A stretch of DNA of 64,000 bases, taken from the NCBI GenBank assembly GCA_016705685.1, contig JADJLB010000005.1, positions 1 to 64,000 of the forward strand, given 5' to 3'. The stretch comes from Propionivibrio sp. GTDB taxonomy: Bacteria; Pseudomonadota; Gammaproteobacteria; Burkholderiales; Rhodocyclaceae. This document shows positions 25,861 to 34,851 of this stretch, one piece after another. The notes below the pieces were generated by a model, which ran no database searches, was not told where the DNA came from, and saw only the letters and a program-made list of their open reading frames with translations. Position 1 is the stretch's first letter; each line of letters opens with the position of its first letter. Made by a program: the position numbers and the translations under genes.

Positions 25861-27051
25861 ATGACTACCGCAATTCGTCCGTTGGACGGCGTCACCGTCG
25901 TGTCGCTGGAACACGCGATTGCCGCACCTTTCTGCACCCGCCAGCTCGCCGATCTCGGCGCCCGCGTGATCAAGATCGAGCGCCCCGGCTCCGGCGACTT
26001 CGCCCGTGGCTATGACGAACGCGTCAAGGGGCTGGCCTCGCATTTCGTGTGGACCAATCGCTCGAAAGAAAGCCTGACGCTCGACGTCAAGCACGTCGAA
26101 GCGAACGGTGTTCTCACGCGGCTGCTAGAGAGAGCCGATGTGCTCGTACAAAATCTGGCGCCCGGCGCCGCGGCGCGTCTCGGACTGTCATTCGAGACGC
26201 TGCACGAGCGCTATCCGCGTCTGATCGTCTGCGATATTTCGGGCTATGGCGATTCCGGCCCGTATCGCGACAAGAAAGCCTATGACCTGCTGATCCAGAG
26301 CGAATCGGGCTTTCTGTCGGTCACTGGCACACCCGACGAACCGGCCAAGGCCGGGTGCTCGATCGCCGACATTTCGGCCGGCATGTATGCCTACAGCAAT
26401 ATCCTCGCCGCACTCATCCAGCGTGGGAAGACCGGCGAAGGCTCGCGCGTCGAAGTCTCGATGCTCGAAACCATGGCCGAGTGGATGAGCTATCCTTTGT
26501 ATTACGCCTACGACGGCGCTTCGCCGCCGCCGCGTTCCGGTGCCGCACACGCCACCATTTATCCCTACGGCCCGTTTACCGCCGGCGACGGAAAGGTGGT
26601 GATGCTGGGATTGCAGAACGAACGCGAATGGGTGGTTTTCTGCGAGAAGGTCTTGCTGCAGCCCGAGCTGAGCGCCGATTTGCGCTACGCGTCCAGTTCG
26701 AAGCGCACGGCGGCCCGTGGCGAACTCAGAGCGCTGATCGAACGGGCCTTTTCCGGACTGAATGCCGAGCAGGTAGTGGCGCGACTCGATGCCGCCGGCA
26801 TTGCCAATGCACGCGTCAATGACCTGCACGATCTGTGGCAGCACGAGCAGTTGCGTGCAAGAGCACGCTGGGTGGAGATCGAAAGTCCGGCAGGCCCGCT
26901 GTTGGCCTTGCTGCCGCCCGCGCTGCCGGATTCGGTGCAGGCCCGGATGGACGCCATTCCCGCACTCGGGCAACATACGCGCAGCATCCTGATCGAGCTC
27001 GGCTATACGCCGGACGAGATCGCGCGGTTGCAATCCGCCCATGCTGTGTGA
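25861..27051 (+). CDS. CaiB/BaiF (class III) CoA-transferase
   Basis: A 396-residue family III CoA-transferase. It opens with LDGVTVVSLEHAIAAPFCTRQLADLGARVIKIERPG-type sequence, then GDFARGYD. The catalytic Asp lies in CSIADISAGMYAY, and GSRVEVSMLETMAEWM follows. The ATG at 25861 is preferred over the TTG at 25855. Members move CoA between carboxylic acids (for example formyl-, succinyl- or mesaconyl-CoA chemistry). Flanked by an acyl-CoA dehydrogenase and a CitE-like lyase, it probably acts in the same C4-C5 dicarboxyl-CoA route. Confidence 0.92.
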   Translation: MTTAIRPLDGVTVVSLEHAIAAPFCTRQLADLGARVIKIERPGSGDFARGYDERVKGLASHFVWTNRSKESLTLDVKHVEANGVLTRLLERADVLVQNLAPGAAARLGLSFETLHERYPRLIVCDISGYGDSGPYRDKKAYDLLIQSESGFLSVTGTPDEPAKAGCSIADISAGMYAYSNILAALIQRGKTGEGSRVEVSMLETMAEWMSYPLYYAYDGASPPPRSGAAHATIYPYGPFTAGDGKVVMLGLQNEREWVVFCEKVLLQPELSADLRYASSSKRTAARGELRALIERAFSGLNAEQVVARLDAAGIANARVNDLHDLWQHEQLRARARWVEIESPAGPLLALLPPALPDSVQARMDAIPALGQHTRSILIELGYTPDEIARLQSAHAV

Positions 27052-27137
27052 ATTGCCGCCAATTCCCGGAAGAGGCCCCGCTCGCTTCCGGTCACGGATT
27101 TTCCCCCAACTCAAACAACCCACCCGATGAGGTCAAC

Positions 27138-27944
27138 ATGAACAATGCAAATTCCCTGCTCTTCGTCCCCGGCAGCCGTCCCGAACGCTTCGACAAGGCA
27201 CTCGAAGCCGGTGCCGATGCCGTGATCATCGACCTGGAGGACGCGGTCAGCCCGGCCGACAAGGACACGGCGCGCGCCGCGCTGGCCGCCTGGCTGGACC
27301 CCGCCCACCCGGTTTTGGTCCGCATTAACGCGGCGGAAACCCAGTGGTTCGAGGCGGATCTTGGGCTGCTGGCGAGCGCCGGTATTGCCGGCGTGGTGTT
27401 GCCCAAGGCCGAGCGGCCGGAAGACATCGCCGCGGCGAGCCAGGCGGGGAAGGGCATGCTGGTGTTGCCCTTGGTCGAATCTGCACGCGGCTTCGAGCAA
27501 CGCTATGTGCTGGCGCGCAGCGCCAATGTCGAGCGCCTGATTTTCGGCACCATCGATTTCCAGGCCGACCTGAACATGCGCTGCGGTGAGGATGAGTTGC
27601 TGCCATTTCGCACCGAGCTGGTGCTGGCTTCGCGCGTGGCCGGCATCGCCGCGCCGATAGACGGCGTGTGCACCGCAATCGACGATGTCGATTTGCTGCA
27701 GGCCGAATCGCTGCGCTCGCGCCGTCTGGGTTTCGGCGGCAAGTTGTGCATTCATCCGCGCCAGGTGGCCGTCGTCAATCGCTGCTTTACGCCCACGCCG
27801 GACGAGGTGGCCTGGGCGCAACGCGTGATCGACGCCGATGCGCGTTCCGGCGGCGCCGTGGTCGCGGTCGATGGCAAGATGGTCGACCGTCCGGTCGTGC
27901 TGCGCGCCACGACGATTCTGCGCGAAGCGAAGGCACGGCAGTGA
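27138..27944 (+). CDS. HpcH/HpaI-family (CitE-like) CoA-ester lyase
   Basis: A 268-residue TIM-barrel enzyme of the citrate lyase beta/malyl-CoA lyase group. Signatures are LFVPGSRPERFDKAL, the metal region VIIDLEDAVSPADKD, PLVESARGF and GTIDFQADL, and GFGGKLCIHPRQV. Free-standing CitE-like proteins cleave malyl-CoA, citramalyl-CoA or related esters. No citrate lyase alpha or gamma genes are near, so classic citrate lyase is unlikely. With the preceding CoA-transferase, itaconate/citramalyl-CoA-type metabolism is a possibility, not shown. An ATG at 27138 and 86-base gap from the transferase. Confidence 0.9.
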   Translation: MNNANSLLFVPGSRPERFDKALEAGADAVIIDLEDAVSPADKDTARAALAAWLDPAHPVLVRINAAETQWFEADLGLLASAGIAGVVLPKAERPEDIAAASQAGKGMLVLPLVESARGFEQRYVLARSANVERLIFGTIDFQADLNMRCGEDELLPFRTELVLASRVAGIAAPIDGVCTAIDDVDLLQAESLRSRRLGFGGKLCIHPRQVAVVNRCFTPTPDEVAWAQRVIDADARSGGAVVAVDGKMVDRPVVLRATTILREAKARQ

Positions 27945-28570
27945 ATGCGGCGCCGATTGACAAGCTTGCCGCCTTCTGGAATCAGCGCTACGCCGCTGAA
28001 GAGTTTGCTTACGGCATCCAGCCAAATGATTTCCTCGTTAGTGTCATGCCACAGTTTGTTCCCGGTGGTTCGTTGCTCTGTTTGGCGGACGGTGAAGGGC
28101 GCAATGGTGTCTGGCTGGCCCGGCAGGGTTTTTCCGTCACTTCGATCGATATTGCCGAACGCGGCCTCGACAAGGCGTCAACTCTGGCAACACGGTACGG
28201 CGTTTCGATCCAGACGCGTCATGCCGATCTGGCAACGTGCGACCTGGGCGTCGAGGCCTGGGACGCCATCGTCTCGATATTCCTCCATCTTCCAAAACGG
28301 GTTCGGCAAGACCTGCATCGTCGTTGTGTCGCGGCGCTCCGTCCGGGCGGGCTGATGGTTTTTGAGGCCTATGGGACTGGCCAGGCCGGGCGAGGCACCG
28401 GTGGCCCTCCCGAACCGCAACTGCTGGCGGCGATCGACGATCTGGAGCAGGAGTTTCCCGGCTGCCAGTCGCTGCATCGATTTGTCGGCCTGCGCGAAGT
28501 GCACGAAGGGCGTCACCATGATGGCCTCGGCGAGGTGGTCCAGATTCTGGCGCAAAAGCCGGGGCGATGA
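27941..28570 (+). CDS. Class I SAM-dependent methyltransferase
   Basis: A 209-residue protein starting at GTG 27941, overlapping the previous stop by four bases (GTGA), which supports this start. The SAM-binding motif is LLCLADGEGRNGVWLARQG with the acidic residue in TSIDIAERGL, then ADLATCDLG and WDAIVSIFLHLP. The fold resembles TehB/thiopurine-type methyltransferases. Substrate unknown. Translational coupling to the CitE-like gene is probably just co-transcription. Confidence 0.85.
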   Translation: MNAAPIDKLAAFWNQRYAAEEFAYGIQPNDFLVSVMPQFVPGGSLLCLADGEGRNGVWLARQGFSVTSIDIAERGLDKASTLATRYGVSIQTRHADLATCDLGVEAWDAIVSIFLHLPKRVRQDLHRRCVAALRPGGLMVFEAYGTGQAGRGTGGPPEPQLLAAIDDLEQEFPGCQSLHRFVGLREVHEGRHHDGLGEVVQILAQKPGR

Positions 28571-28874
28571 TTCGCGATAGAAGCTGCTAATGCGCGCCAA
28601 GAACAACGATCAGTCATTCATTGTTTTCCTATGTGGCAGGGACGTGCAGCATCCTGCGTAACTGGGTTATGCACCGTAAGCCATCGCGCCTGGATGTGGT
28701 TTATGCCGTTTGTGTGGCGAGACAATGCCTGCTACGAGCATCGTCTCTTCATGTCGGAATCCACGTCACTTTGCCGTCAAGATGCGCACCCGGCAAGCTA
28801 CGGTTAGCGGAAAGAGTTCGGTCTCATACTTCGTATAGCACCCCCGGGATGATTGCAGCCATTGCAATCCAAGA
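28571..28874. other. Intergenic region between methyltransferase and DUF2075 gene
   Basis: The 304-base stretch has lower GC than the genes to its left. It contains a perfect inverted repeat, GATTGCA-gccat-TGCAATC (28851-28869), just beyond the DUF2075 stop codon, but no T run follows in either direction, so a terminator call would be weak. No ORF with coding character and no tRNA-like fold seen. Confidence 0.5.
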
Positions 28875-30836
28875 CTATATGGGCATGAGCCCGCACCGAC
28901 AGAGGTGGTCATACGTTTGGTCATAGTACGAAGTGCGTCGCGTGGGGTCATCCAGACTGCCAACGGGAACATAAATCACCATGCCTTGACGTGCGCGAGT
29001 GAGAATCACGCGATAAGCGTTCTTGAGATAAAGTTGCCGCTCCTTGGCATTGACTCGTTGCCAAGTGGTGCCACGGAAACTGAAGTGCTTCCATGCCGTT
29101 TCTTCATATCTGAAGTCAGCATCCCAGCAGACACCTGACCAATCGAGCTCCAGCCCTTGAACATCAAATTCTGTGGCAACTTCTTCCATGTAATAGGAAG
29201 CGCGGACATCAGTGCGATTGTTCAGGAACCAAGTTGGCGCGTCGATTTTGGCTTTTATGAAGATTCCTTCTGGTCGAAGCCGGCTTGCTCCTGATGAGGC
29301 CAGAAGTCCATAACGTTCGCTGCCGCGCGCACGATTACGCAACCAAGTTCGTGCGCTTTGTAAGTCTCTGGTCAAAACGATGGGGTAGCGATCCGCGATT
29401 TGGGCGTACGCTTCTCGTGCGCATGCTGAGCGATTTTCGACTACATGGCCGGCAAACTCAGAAAGCGATTCGGCACGAAATGAACGCATTGACACGGAAA
29501 GGTGCAATGCTTCCCGTCGGTCCGCTTTGAGACTGGCCAAGGCCGATGAGGTCTCGCTGTCCCATATGTAATCCCGATCTTCAAGGCGATTTGAGATGTA
29601 GGTATCCCATGTGGAGAAATGCCGAGAAATGGAAGATAGCCATTCCGCGAGCCCGGCTTCGCCAGTGTTGATCTCTTGTCCTCCACCAACCAAGCAAATG
29701 ATGACGCACCAGTCATCATGACGGTCCATCACACTGATGAGAAACGCTGGTTCCGATTCATCAAAATCGAAGTAGCCTCGTTTCTGTTGCATGAATTTCG
29801 CGGTTTGATCCCGATCCCAAGCCCGTTGCGCTTCGTCAAAGATGACCACCTTTTCGGCCGGTGCTCGCGAGTCTTTCAGTGCTTCATCTCGAAAGTGATG
29901 GATATTCTGGACAAAACTCGCCACTTTTCGTAGGGCATCCTTTTTTGATATTCCCTCACGTTCAGATTGATCACGCGCAAGAGCCTCGCGTAGCACCTCG
30001 ACTAGAGGACCATTGCCCGACAAGAAGACAGCGTGCTCATCGCTATGATCCTTGGCGCGCGCAGTGGCCACATTTAGCCCGGCAAGAGTTTTGCCTGAAC
30101 CCGGCACGCCTGTTACAAAACAGATCGCTTTTCTGTGGCCTCGTTTTGAATGCTCGATGATTTCGGCAAGACAGTCTGCGGTCAAGCCCAAATTCTTTGC
30201 GCCCGCATCAGATCGCGAAATCTCGCGAACATCGTGGTCTCGATAGAGTGATTGAGCAGCCTCAACGATAGTTGGTGTCGGCTTATATCCTGATCTCGCC
30301 CAGTTTGGAGCATCAATGGGGGCCGCATCCAATCCCGTGAGGGTCAAAACGATCAGCGGGTGTAGCTCGGGCGGGCTTACGCCAATTGGTTTTGCTACGC
30401 CATCGCTGGCCCATTCGATGGAGCGGACTGTCTGACATGGCGCCTGGGTAGCAATCAGGATAGGTAGGATTGCGTGGTGGTGACTTCCTCGGTGGAAATT
30501 CTTGAGGTCCAGCGCATAGTCATGCACTTGCTCCATTGCGGCCCGGTCGAACGAGTCCGACCCAACCTTGAATTCGATGACAAGAATTGCGCTACCAATG
30601 AGTAGTACAACGTCGGCACGCTTACCCATCCGCGGAATGGAGAATTCAAAGAATATCAGCCCGGCATCTATACCCGTCAGGCAAATTTGCAGTAGCCGAA
30701 TCTGTTCCTGCCAAGCAAAGCGCTGGTGAATTTCAAGCGAAAACCCATGGTGTTCCGCCAAAGCGCCCAAAACTTCTTGCTCGTTTGCTTTGCAAAATGA
30801 AGGAATGTCGGTCTCGTAGTAAGCGATATGTAGCAA
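28875..30836 (-). CDS. DUF2075 nuclease/helicase-like protein, probable defence gene
   Basis: A 653-residue protein. Residues ~75-92 (ADVVLLIGSAILVIEFKVG) have the D...E-x-K pattern of a PD-(D/E)XK nuclease fold. A P-loop GVPGSGKT at about 240 and FDEAQRAWDRDQ at about 335 mark a DUF2075/SF1-like ATPase, followed by NAYRVILTRARQGMVIYV, a helicase motif VI-like end. The GC is clearly lower than the neighbours and no partner gene is adjacent, suggesting horizontal acquisition. DUF2075 proteins occur in phage-defence islands; a role in restriction here is inference. Confidence 0.8.
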   Translation of the reverse strand: MLHIAYYETDIPSFCKANEQEVLGALAEHHGFSLEIHQRFAWQEQIRLLQICLTGIDAGLIFFEFSIPRMGKRADVVLLIGSAILVIEFKVGSDSFDRAAMEQVHDYALDLKNFHRGSHHHAILPILIATQAPCQTVRSIEWASDGVAKPIGVSPPELHPLIVLTLTGLDAAPIDAPNWARSGYKPTPTIVEAAQSLYRDHDVREISRSDAGAKNLGLTADCLAEIIEHSKRGHRKAICFVTGVPGSGKTLAGLNVATARAKDHSDEHAVFLSGNGPLVEVLREALARDQSEREGISKKDALRKVASFVQNIHHFRDEALKDSRAPAEKVVIFDEAQRAWDRDQTAKFMQQKRGYFDFDESEPAFLISVMDRHDDWCVIICLVGGGQEINTGEAGLAEWLSSISRHFSTWDTYISNRLEDRDYIWDSETSSALASLKADRREALHLSVSMRSFRAESLSEFAGHVVENRSACAREAYAQIADRYPIVLTRDLQSARTWLRNRARGSERYGLLASSGASRLRPEGIFIKAKIDAPTWFLNNRTDVRASYYMEEVATEFDVQGLELDWSGVCWDADFRYEETAWKHFSFRGTTWQRVNAKERQLYLKNAYRVILTRARQGMVIYVPVGSLDDPTRRTSYYDQTYDHLCRCGLMPI

Positions 30837-31066
30837 ATTTTCCGATCAGTTGTTGTCAGTGAGTTTATCCGTCGACGTGATTGATTCATTGAGTCCTCTT
30901 CAGGATGGTAGGCGAGAAGTGGCCCTGCGAAATCGGACATCCGGACGAATAGGATACTTGTATCAATAGGTGATGCAAATCGCAAGACAAGGAGCAGATT
31001 CCATGGGAAGACACGCTTGTAAGCACGAAGTAATATCTATTTGTTGAGAATCGCCCCCGTATCGAC

Positions 31067-31987
31067 CTATTCGGCCAGCGCTGCCGCCAGCGTTCGGGCG
31101 TTGTGCCGCATCAGGTCGAGGTAGGTTGCTGCGGGTCCGTCGGGTTTGGAAAGCGCGTCGGAATACAGGGTGCCGCCGATTCGGGCGCCCGATTCCAGGC
31201 GAATGCGTTCCAGCAGACGCGGGTCCGAGACGCTTTCCATGAATACGGCACGTATATGCTCCCGGCGAATCTGCCGAATGATGCGTCCGACATCGGCGGC
31301 CGACGGCTCGGCGTCGGTGTTGATGCCGACGGGTGAGATGAAGGCGATGCCATAGGCGCGGCTGAAATAGCCGAAGGCGTCGTGCGAGGTGACCACGCGC
31401 CGCTGCCCCGAAGGGATGGCGTTGAATGACATGCGTATTTCGCTATCGAGCGCGGAAATCTCGTGCTGGTATTTTGCCGCATTGGCCTGGAAGAACTGCT
31501 GGCCAGCCGGATCGGCTTCGCTCAGTGCCCGGACAATGTTATCGACATAACGCAGGGCATTCGACAGATCCTGCCAGGCGTGCGGATCGACTGCGCCGTC
31601 GTGCGTGTTGGGGTTCTGCATTTCGTCCGGGCTGTGAGGCCTGGCAAGCGTTTTGACTCCGGCGCTGGCTGTCAGGACCTTGCCGCGATAGCCGGAGGAT
31701 TTGATCAGACGCTCGATCCAGCCTTCAAATCCATAACCATTGACGATGACGAGCCGGGCCTGCGCGATCATCTTGGCGTCAGCGGGCGTGGGTTGGTAGA
31801 CGTGGGCATCGGCGTTCAGGCCGACCAGGGTGTGTAGCTCGATCCGCTCGCCGCCAATGCGTTGCGTCATATCGCCCAGGATGCTGAAGGTGGCGACGAC
31901 CTTGAGCGGTTCCGCGGCGGCATTTCCCGCGATGCCGACAACAATGAGTAGTGAAGCGAAGACCAGGCGACGAAGGAGCGTTTGCAT
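31067..31987 (-). CDS. Metal ABC transporter substrate-binding protein (ZnuA/MntC type)
   Basis: A 306-residue periplasmic cluster A-I binding protein with a signal peptide (ends AAAEPL). Metal ligands are likely in NADAHVYQPTPAD, DPHAWQD and SHDAFGYFSRAYG, with a C-terminal acidic residue in YSDAL. The His-rich loop typical of ZnuA is almost absent (only PHSPDEMQNPNTHDG), so Mn or Fe is as likely as Zn. ATG 31987 has GGAAAG upstream; an ATG at 31999 is possible. It follows the permease by 30 bases. Confidence 0.9.
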   Translation of the reverse strand: MQTLLRRLVFASLLIVVGIAGNAAAEPLKVVATFSILGDMTQRIGGERIELHTLVGLNADAHVYQPTPADAKMIAQARLVIVNGYGFEGWIERLIKSSGYRGKVLTASAGVKTLARPHSPDEMQNPNTHDGAVDPHAWQDLSNALRYVDNIVRALSEADPAGQQFFQANAAKYQHEISALDSEIRMSFNAIPSGQRRVVTSHDAFGYFSRAYGIAFISPVGINTDAEPSAADVGRIIRQIRREHIRAVFMESVSDPRLLERIRLESGARIGGTLYSDALSKPDGPAATYLDLMRHNARTLAAALAE

Positions 31988-32017
31988 CAAACTTTCCATG
32001 GGACTCGCCTGCTGCCT

Positions 32018-32905
32018 TCAGCGCTCGAAGTGCCAGCGCGGCCGCAGGCGGTTGACCAGCGGTCCGAGCGGACCGAGGGCCATCGACAGCACATAGAGCC
32101 CGCCCAGCGTCAACACGATGGCCGGGCCGGCCGGCAGGTTCACGTAGTAGGAAAGCAGCAGGCCGATCAGCGCTCCGCCGAAGGCGATGACCACCGCGGT
32201 CAGGAGGAGGGGAACGATGTTGCAAACCCAGAAACGTGCCGCTGCCGAAGGCAGAATCATGATGCCAACGGCCATCAAGGTGCCCAGCGCGTGGAATCCG
32301 CCGATCAGATTGAGAACCACGAGCACCATGAAGCCGTAATGCGCCAGCGGGCTGAGGCGGCTGATGCGCGCCAGATGTTCGGGGTCGCTGCATTCGAGAA
32401 CGATCAGGCGCAGGCCGACGGCGATGGCGACTATCGACATCGAGGCAAAGCTGGCCAGCAGGAAGAGCGCGGCATCGTCGAGCGCCAGCACGCTGCCAAA
32501 AAGTACGTGCAGCAGGTCGACGTTGCTGCCGCGCATGGAGATGATCAGCACCCCGGCGGAAAGCGAGATCAGATAGAAGGTCGCCAGGCTGGTGTCTTCC
32601 TTGATCACCGAATTGCGCGCCACGCCACCGGCCAGCACCGCCACGGCGATGCCGGCGACGAGTCCGCCCAGCGTCATCGCCGAGAGCGAAAGCCCGGCGA
32701 TCAGATAGCCGACGGCGGCGCCCGGCAGGATGGCGTGCGAAATGGCGTCGCCGGCCAGGCTCATGCGCCGCAACATCAGGAATACGCCAATCGGCGTCGC
32801 ACCGAGCGAAAGCGCCAGACAGCCGGCCAGCGCACGGCGCATGAAGCCGAATTCGACGAAAGGCGAAATCAGCGGCAAGCCGGCGAGCGTGTCGATCAGG
32901 CTCAT
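32018..32905 (-). CDS. Metal ABC transporter permease (ZnuB type)
   Basis: A 295-residue integral membrane protein of the ABC-3 family with about eight TM helices. Family sequences include MLRRMSLAGDAISHAILPGAAVGYL, the region VLLFGS-like DLLHVLFGSVLAL, and GTLMAVGIMILPSAAARFW. Its ATG overlaps the ATPase stop by four bases, and the binding-protein gene follows, so this is one transporter operon. Confidence 0.92.
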   Translation of the reverse strand: MSLIDTLAGLPLISPFVEFGFMRRALAGCLALSLGATPIGVFLMLRRMSLAGDAISHAILPGAAVGYLIAGLSLSAMTLGGLVAGIAVAVLAGGVARNSVIKEDTSLATFYLISLSAGVLIISMRGSNVDLLHVLFGSVLALDDAALFLLASFASMSIVAIAVGLRLIVLECSDPEHLARISRLSPLAHYGFMVLVVLNLIGGFHALGTLMAVGIMILPSAAARFWVCNIVPLLLTAVVIAFGGALIGLLLSYYVNLPAGPAIVLTLGGLYVLSMALGPLGPLVNRLRPRWHFER

Positions 32906-33687
32906 CCGTGCTGGTGCTCCGCGGTGTCGTGGGTTTCGGCGTTGCAGATGGCCGCACCGGAAGCTTCACCCTGCGCCTCGGCCAGATGGCGTGCACGGTG
33001 CAGGTTGTCGTCGCTGAGAACTTGCGTCGTGGCGCCGCGCGCCACTTCTTCGCGCGCCAGCAACAGGGTTTCCGGGTACTCCTGACGCACATGCTCGAAA
33101 TCGTGCAGGACGCTGATGACGGTACGACCTTCGTTATTCCAGCCGCGGACCAGCGCCGCCAGGTCGCGTACCGTATTGACGTCGATCGCACCATAGGGTT
33201 CGTCGAGCAGGACCAGCGGCGAATCCTGCAAGGTCAAGCGGGCAAAGCGCGCGCGTTGCAACTGGCCACCGGAGAGCTGGCCGATGGGGCGGTTTTCCAG
33301 CCCACTGAGGCCGACGGCTCCGATGGCTTCCTCGATGCGTTGTTTTGCCGCGCGATTGAAGCCGCGAAAAGCGCCGAATTGCGCCCACAGCCCCATGGCC
33401 ACAAAATCGTAAATGACGATGGGAAAACTGACGTCGAGCGTCGATTGTTGGGTGAGGTAGGCGATATTTTCGCGCTGGAGCCCGATCAGCTCGACGCGCC
33501 CCTGCATCGGGCGCAGTTCGCCGACGATGCCTTTGAGCAGTGTCGACTTGCCCGCCCCGTTGGGGCCGACCACGGCCAGCAGGCTTCCGGCGATTACCTC
33601 GCCCCGGAGGTGGTGCACGGCCGGATGCCGGTTGTAGCCCAGCGTCAGATTGTCGAAGCGCAGAATCGGCCCGCAAGCGGAATTCAT
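32902..33687 (-). CDS. Metal ABC transporter ATP-binding protein (ZnuC type)
   Basis: A 261-residue ATPase with Walker A GPNGAGKST, signature LSGGQLQRARFARL, Walker B PLVLLDEPYGAID and the H-loop SVLHDFEH. The C-terminus is His/Glu-rich (ETHDTAEHQHG), common in zinc/manganese transporter ATPases. It starts at ATG 33687, whose TGA-overlapping partner upstream is a tiny ORF (33684-33815). It heads the annotated ATPase-permease-binding protein order. Confidence 0.93.
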   Translation of the reverse strand: MNSACGPILRFDNLTLGYNRHPAVHHLRGEVIAGSLLAVVGPNGAGKSTLLKGIVGELRPMQGRVELIGLQRENIAYLTQQSTLDVSFPIVIYDFVAMGLWAQFGAFRGFNRAAKQRIEEAIGAVGLSGLENRPIGQLSGGQLQRARFARLTLQDSPLVLLDEPYGAIDVNTVRDLAALVRGWNNEGRTVISVLHDFEHVRQEYPETLLLAREEVARGATTQVLSDDNLHRARHLAEAQGEASGAAICNAETHDTAEHQHG

Positions 33688-33815
33688 GACAGTGCCCAAT
33701 GGATCGTTGTCCACAGCAGAAGCAGCGCGCCGGCTGCCCACGACAGTCGTGAAAGCGCGCCCGCACAAAGCGCCGGGTTGGGGCGGACGACGGGCCTTGA
33801 TGGCGGTGCTTTCAT
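33684..33815 (-). CDS. Candidate small membrane protein upstream of the metal transporter
   Basis: A possible 43-residue ORF (MKAPPSRPVV...) with a C-terminal hydrophobic helix (LSWAAGALLLLWTTIHWALS). Its TGA overlaps the ATPase ATG as ATGA, the same arrangement used between the ATPase and permease, which suggests translational coupling. No clear ribosome site precedes the ATG at 33815, and the N-terminus is Pro/Arg-rich. It could be a leader with no function of its own. Confidence 0.35.
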   Translation of the reverse strand: MKAPPSRPVVRPNPALCAGALSRLSWAAGALLLLWTTIHWALS

Positions 33816-33899
33816 TCGGGATAGCCTGGTTCGATGCGGTTTCAATCGACAAGCGGAACAGTGTAACAAATCGGCATAGACGGCATACGCGGCATTCAG

Positions 33900-34778
33900 T
33901 CAGCCCTGCAAAAAGCCCGGCCCTTGCATCATTCGCAGACCGGTCCGGCCGGGGATTTCGGCAAAGCGGACGACGTGGCGCGGCAGCGTCGCCAGGTCGA
34001 GCGTCGCGCAGACGTCGCGCAGGGCGCCGAGTCGGTAGCCGTTCTCTTTCCATCGGCTGAGCAGGCGTTCAAAAGCGCCGATGAATGGCATGCCTTCCAG
34101 CTCCGCGCGCAGCGTGACAATATGGTCGCCGGGTATCGCGGCAGACAGTTGCAGAATACGATCGACAGCCTGGTCCGGCGAAAAGCCGGTTTCCATGACG
34201 AGGATTTCATCGAGCGTGGGCAGCGTGGTGGGAAGTTGCGGACAGGCCACGATTTCACCGTCGATGACCGGGATGAAAGGGTGATCGCCCCGGCAATCGC
34301 TGGCATAGGAGAATCCGAGCCGCTGGGTCAGACGCAGGGCATGTCGATTCGTCTGCCATCCAGCTGCGGCGTGCGCTTTGGCCGGCTCGGCGAAGATGTC
34401 CGAAAACCGCGTGCAGGCCTTGTCCATCTCGGACTCGACCCACGGATTCCCGGCATGTTCGATGCGCTGTTCCCAGCGCACACGATCCCAGGCATGAATG
34501 CCGGCCTCAAAACCGGCAGCGCGGGCTTGGCGCATGATCTCGCCGCAGCGTTTGCCGATATCCGGGCCGGGCAGCAGGCGTCCGTACAGCCGCGTTCGCA
34601 GGTCATAGTAGCGGCTCAGCGAGGTGGCGTGTATTTCACGGCCGCCGTGGTCGGGGCCCAGCGAGAAGAAAAAGCTGGCCTGGGCCTGATGCTTCAGGAG
34701 CAGGTCGATCAGGGCGGGAACGCCGGTCAGCGTTCCCCGGCAGGTATCAACGTCGATCTTTAAGGCAATGTGTTTCAT
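33900..34778 (-). CDS. ArnD-like polysaccharide deacetylase family protein
   Basis: A 292-residue NodB-homology enzyme. It begins IALKIDVDTCRGTLTGVPAL, with the catalytic/metal DVD, then FFFSLGPDHGG, GFEAGIHAWDRVRWE (metal His) and HIVTLRAELEG near the end, the order seen in ArnD, the lipid A aminoarabinose-pathway deformylase. No arnA/B/C/T genes are in the window, so it may act on another glycolipid. Length fits ArnD. No signal peptide; ArnD-type enzymes work at the cytoplasmic face of the inner membrane. Confidence 0.8.
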   Translation of the reverse strand: MKHIALKIDVDTCRGTLTGVPALIDLLLKHQAQASFFFSLGPDHGGREIHATSLSRYYDLRTRLYGRLLPGPDIGKRCGEIMRQARAAGFEAGIHAWDRVRWEQRIEHAGNPWVESEMDKACTRFSDIFAEPAKAHAAAGWQTNRHALRLTQRLGFSYASDCRGDHPFIPVIDGEIVACPQLPTTLPTLDEILVMETGFSPDQAVDRILQLSAAIPGDHIVTLRAELEGMPFIGAFERLLSRWKENGYRLGALRDVCATLDLATLPRHVVRFAEIPGRTGLRMMQGPGFLQG

Positions 34779-34851
34779 TCAGGAAGGGTTCTGGCGATGG
34801 GTTTGCCGAGCGGAACGATCATCGGGTGGTAACGAAAACCGGGGAATACAA

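Noticed and set aside
24709-26094. 461-codon antisense frame opposite the acyl-CoA dehydrogenase
   Set aside because: It is antisense to a clear acyl-CoA dehydrogenase and CoA-transferase; its composition and lack of start signals mark it as a shadow.
8749-31027. Near-identical short sequences ACACGCTTGT(G)AAGCACG at 8749-8766 and 31011-31027, near the nfnA control region and the DUF2075 gene
   Set aside because: About 17 matched bases with one gap is close to what chance gives in 64 kb. Beyond this core the flanks do not align, and no target-site duplication or terminal inverted repeat accompanies them.
28571-31066. Attachment-site direct repeats or tRNA flanking the DUF2075 gene
   Set aside because: I compared the flanking non-coding stretches and found no convincing direct repeat of useful length, no integrase and no tRNA.
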